Of a stretch of 64,000 nucleotides of DNA, positions 63,404 to 64,000 are shown one piece after another. The stretch lies in the NCBI GenBank assembly GCA_002720865.1, contig PBIO01000031.1:62001-126000 (forward strand). Reading direction: 5' to 3'. Position 1 is the first letter of the stretch; every line of letters begins with the position of its first letter. The notes under the pieces were generated by a model. That model worked only from the letters and a program-made list of their open reading frames with translations, was not told where the DNA came from and searched no databases. The DNA is from Halobacteriovorax sp. Lineage in GTDB: Bacteria; Bdellovibrionota; Bacteriovoracia; Bacteriovoracales; Bacteriovoracaceae. The position numbers were made by a program, and so were the translations under genes.

Positions 63404-64000
63404 AAAAGAACTGGATGGGTATCACGCTCTTGTGGGCAGGTATTTATAATATCGTTTGGGGAACCTGGGTTGTTCTCTTTCCTCTTCATGTCTTTGAACT
63501 GACTGGGGCTACTCCTCCTAAGTATCCTGAGCTTTGGCAATGTGTGGGAATGATCGTTGCCGTTTACGGATTAGGTTATTTAATTGCGGGAACAGCTCCC
63601 TTAAAGCATTGGCCAATTGTACTCGTTGGTTTTTTAGGTAAGATTTTCGGACCTATTGGTTTTGTTGTAGCGATTAATAATAATGTTTTTCCCCTTGAGT
63701 TTGGGTGGAATATTGTTTTTAACGACCTTATTTGGTGGATACCCTTCGGAATGATTCTCTATAGAGTGAGTAGGCGATACTCTAAGGCTCCCATGCGAAC
63801 TATTAAAGAAGAGGAGTTTAAAAATTTTGAAGATCGGGATCGTGCCCGTTTTATAAACTCACTTTCTGGATATAAGTCCGCTAACCTGATTGGAACGGCA
63901 GACAATAGTGGAAATACTAATCTTTGTATTGTTAGCTCTGCCTTTCATCTAGGGGCCAATCCCGCTCTTATGGGATTTATTATAAGGCCTGATTCAGTCC
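63400..64000 (+). CDS. Membrane domain fused to flavin-reductase-like domain (runs off end)
   Basis: An open frame with TTG start 63400 (GGAGAAGG upstream) that continues beyond the window. Residues 1-130 form about four hydrophobic helices (LLWAGIYNIVWGTWVVLF; IVAVYGLGYLIAG), and residues about 155-200 begin a flavin reductase-like split barrel (INSLSGYKSANLIGT, AFHLGANPALMGFIIRPDSV). Similar reductases usually start at a methionine near this position (PMRTIKEEEF), so this is either a fusion or two genes sharing one frame. Overlaps the upstream gene by 4 bases. Confidence 0.7.
   Translation, partial: MKKNWMGITLLWAGIYNIVWGTWVVLFPLHVFELTGATPPKYPELWQCVGMIVAVYGLGYLIAGTAPLKHWPIVLVGFLGKIFGPIGFVVAINNNVFPLEFGWNIVFNDLIWWIPFGMILYRVSRRYSKAPMRTIKEEEFKNFEDRDRARFINSLSGYKSANLIGTADNSGNTNLCIVSSAFHLGANPALMGFIIRPDSV

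Noticed and set aside
1-64000. tRNA, rRNA, transposase and integrase genes
   Set aside because: I looked for tRNA-like T-loop motifs, rRNA segments and DDE or recombinase motifs and saw none, but a covariance-model search was not possible here.

Overview
The window is AT-rich bacterial chromosome, densely packed with genes (no gene-free stretch exceeds about 300 bases). Several features suggest a Bdellovibrionota-type organism, perhaps the marine Halobacteriovorax/Bacteriovorax lineage: three TIGR02147/DUF4423-like regulators, an unusually large number of secreted hydrolases with signal peptides, many stand-alone receiver domains, and AT-rich codon use. This assignment is an inference from gene content; no rRNA or other direct marker is present. 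I see no tRNA, rRNA, insertion sequence, prophage or CRISPR array.

Layout. 1-7.8 kb: a regulator, then a tight operon (yajQ, GNAT acetyltransferase, FAD-dependent oxidoreductase, DUF1338 2-oxoadipate dioxygenase-like enzyme, glycerophosphodiesterase), a secreted Pro/Arg repeat protein, an anchored acidic protein and a secreted lipase-like hydrolase. 7.8-14.7 kb: a phosphate block with phoR/phoB, two Na+/phosphate symporters, a 53-residue small protein and a porin; 11-bp direct repeats upstream of the symporter and porin genes look like shared PhoB sites. 14.7-17.6 kb: an iron/redox block with bfd-bfr divergent from a porin, FMN-binding protein and membrane protein operon. 17.6-32.7 kb: carbonic anhydrase, an NYN protein, and a series of secreted enzymes (phospholipase A2-like, matrixin-like protease, a divergent pair of transglutaminase-fold proteins), a PDZ repeat lipoprotein, a sulfite-oxidase-like enzyme, mutM, and a dehydrogenase-aminotransferase fusion.

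32.8-43 kb: a 989-residue lipoprotein with an amidoligase-like domain, then a two-component cluster: one hybrid kinase and several receiver proteins, most without an output domain. 43-47.5 kb: two paralogous secreted cysteine-rich proteins separated by four parS-like palindromes spaced at about three helical turns, a DUF3185 protein, two secreted peptidases and an intradiol dioxygenase. 47.4-55.3 kb: housekeeping and conserved small proteins, a histidine kinase with an ethylene-receptor-like membrane domain, a phosphatase-superfamily lipoprotein with a 33-residue membrane peptide and yaeQ, a YqeY protein, an SRAP protein and hpd. 55.3-64 kb: a trypsin-LRR protein, a metallopeptidase-ankyrin protein, three small conserved proteins, a FabZ-like protein, an NAPE-PLD-like hydrolase, an SDR-DUF2867 protein, and a membrane/flavin-reductase fusion that runs off the end.

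How the genes work together. The phosphate block makes sense as one regulon: sensor, regulator, outer-membrane pore and inner-membrane symporters. The iron block pairs iron storage and release (Bfr/Bfd) with a possible flavin-based extracytoplasmic electron route. A large share of the other genes encode exported proteases, lipases and deamidase-like enzymes, in keeping with a bacterium that degrades other cells. Regulation has two notable traits: several genes without a Shine-Dalgarno have a -10 hexamer almost exactly where it would start the transcript at the start codon (leaderless mRNAs), and some ribosome binding sites are predicted to be folded into hairpins.
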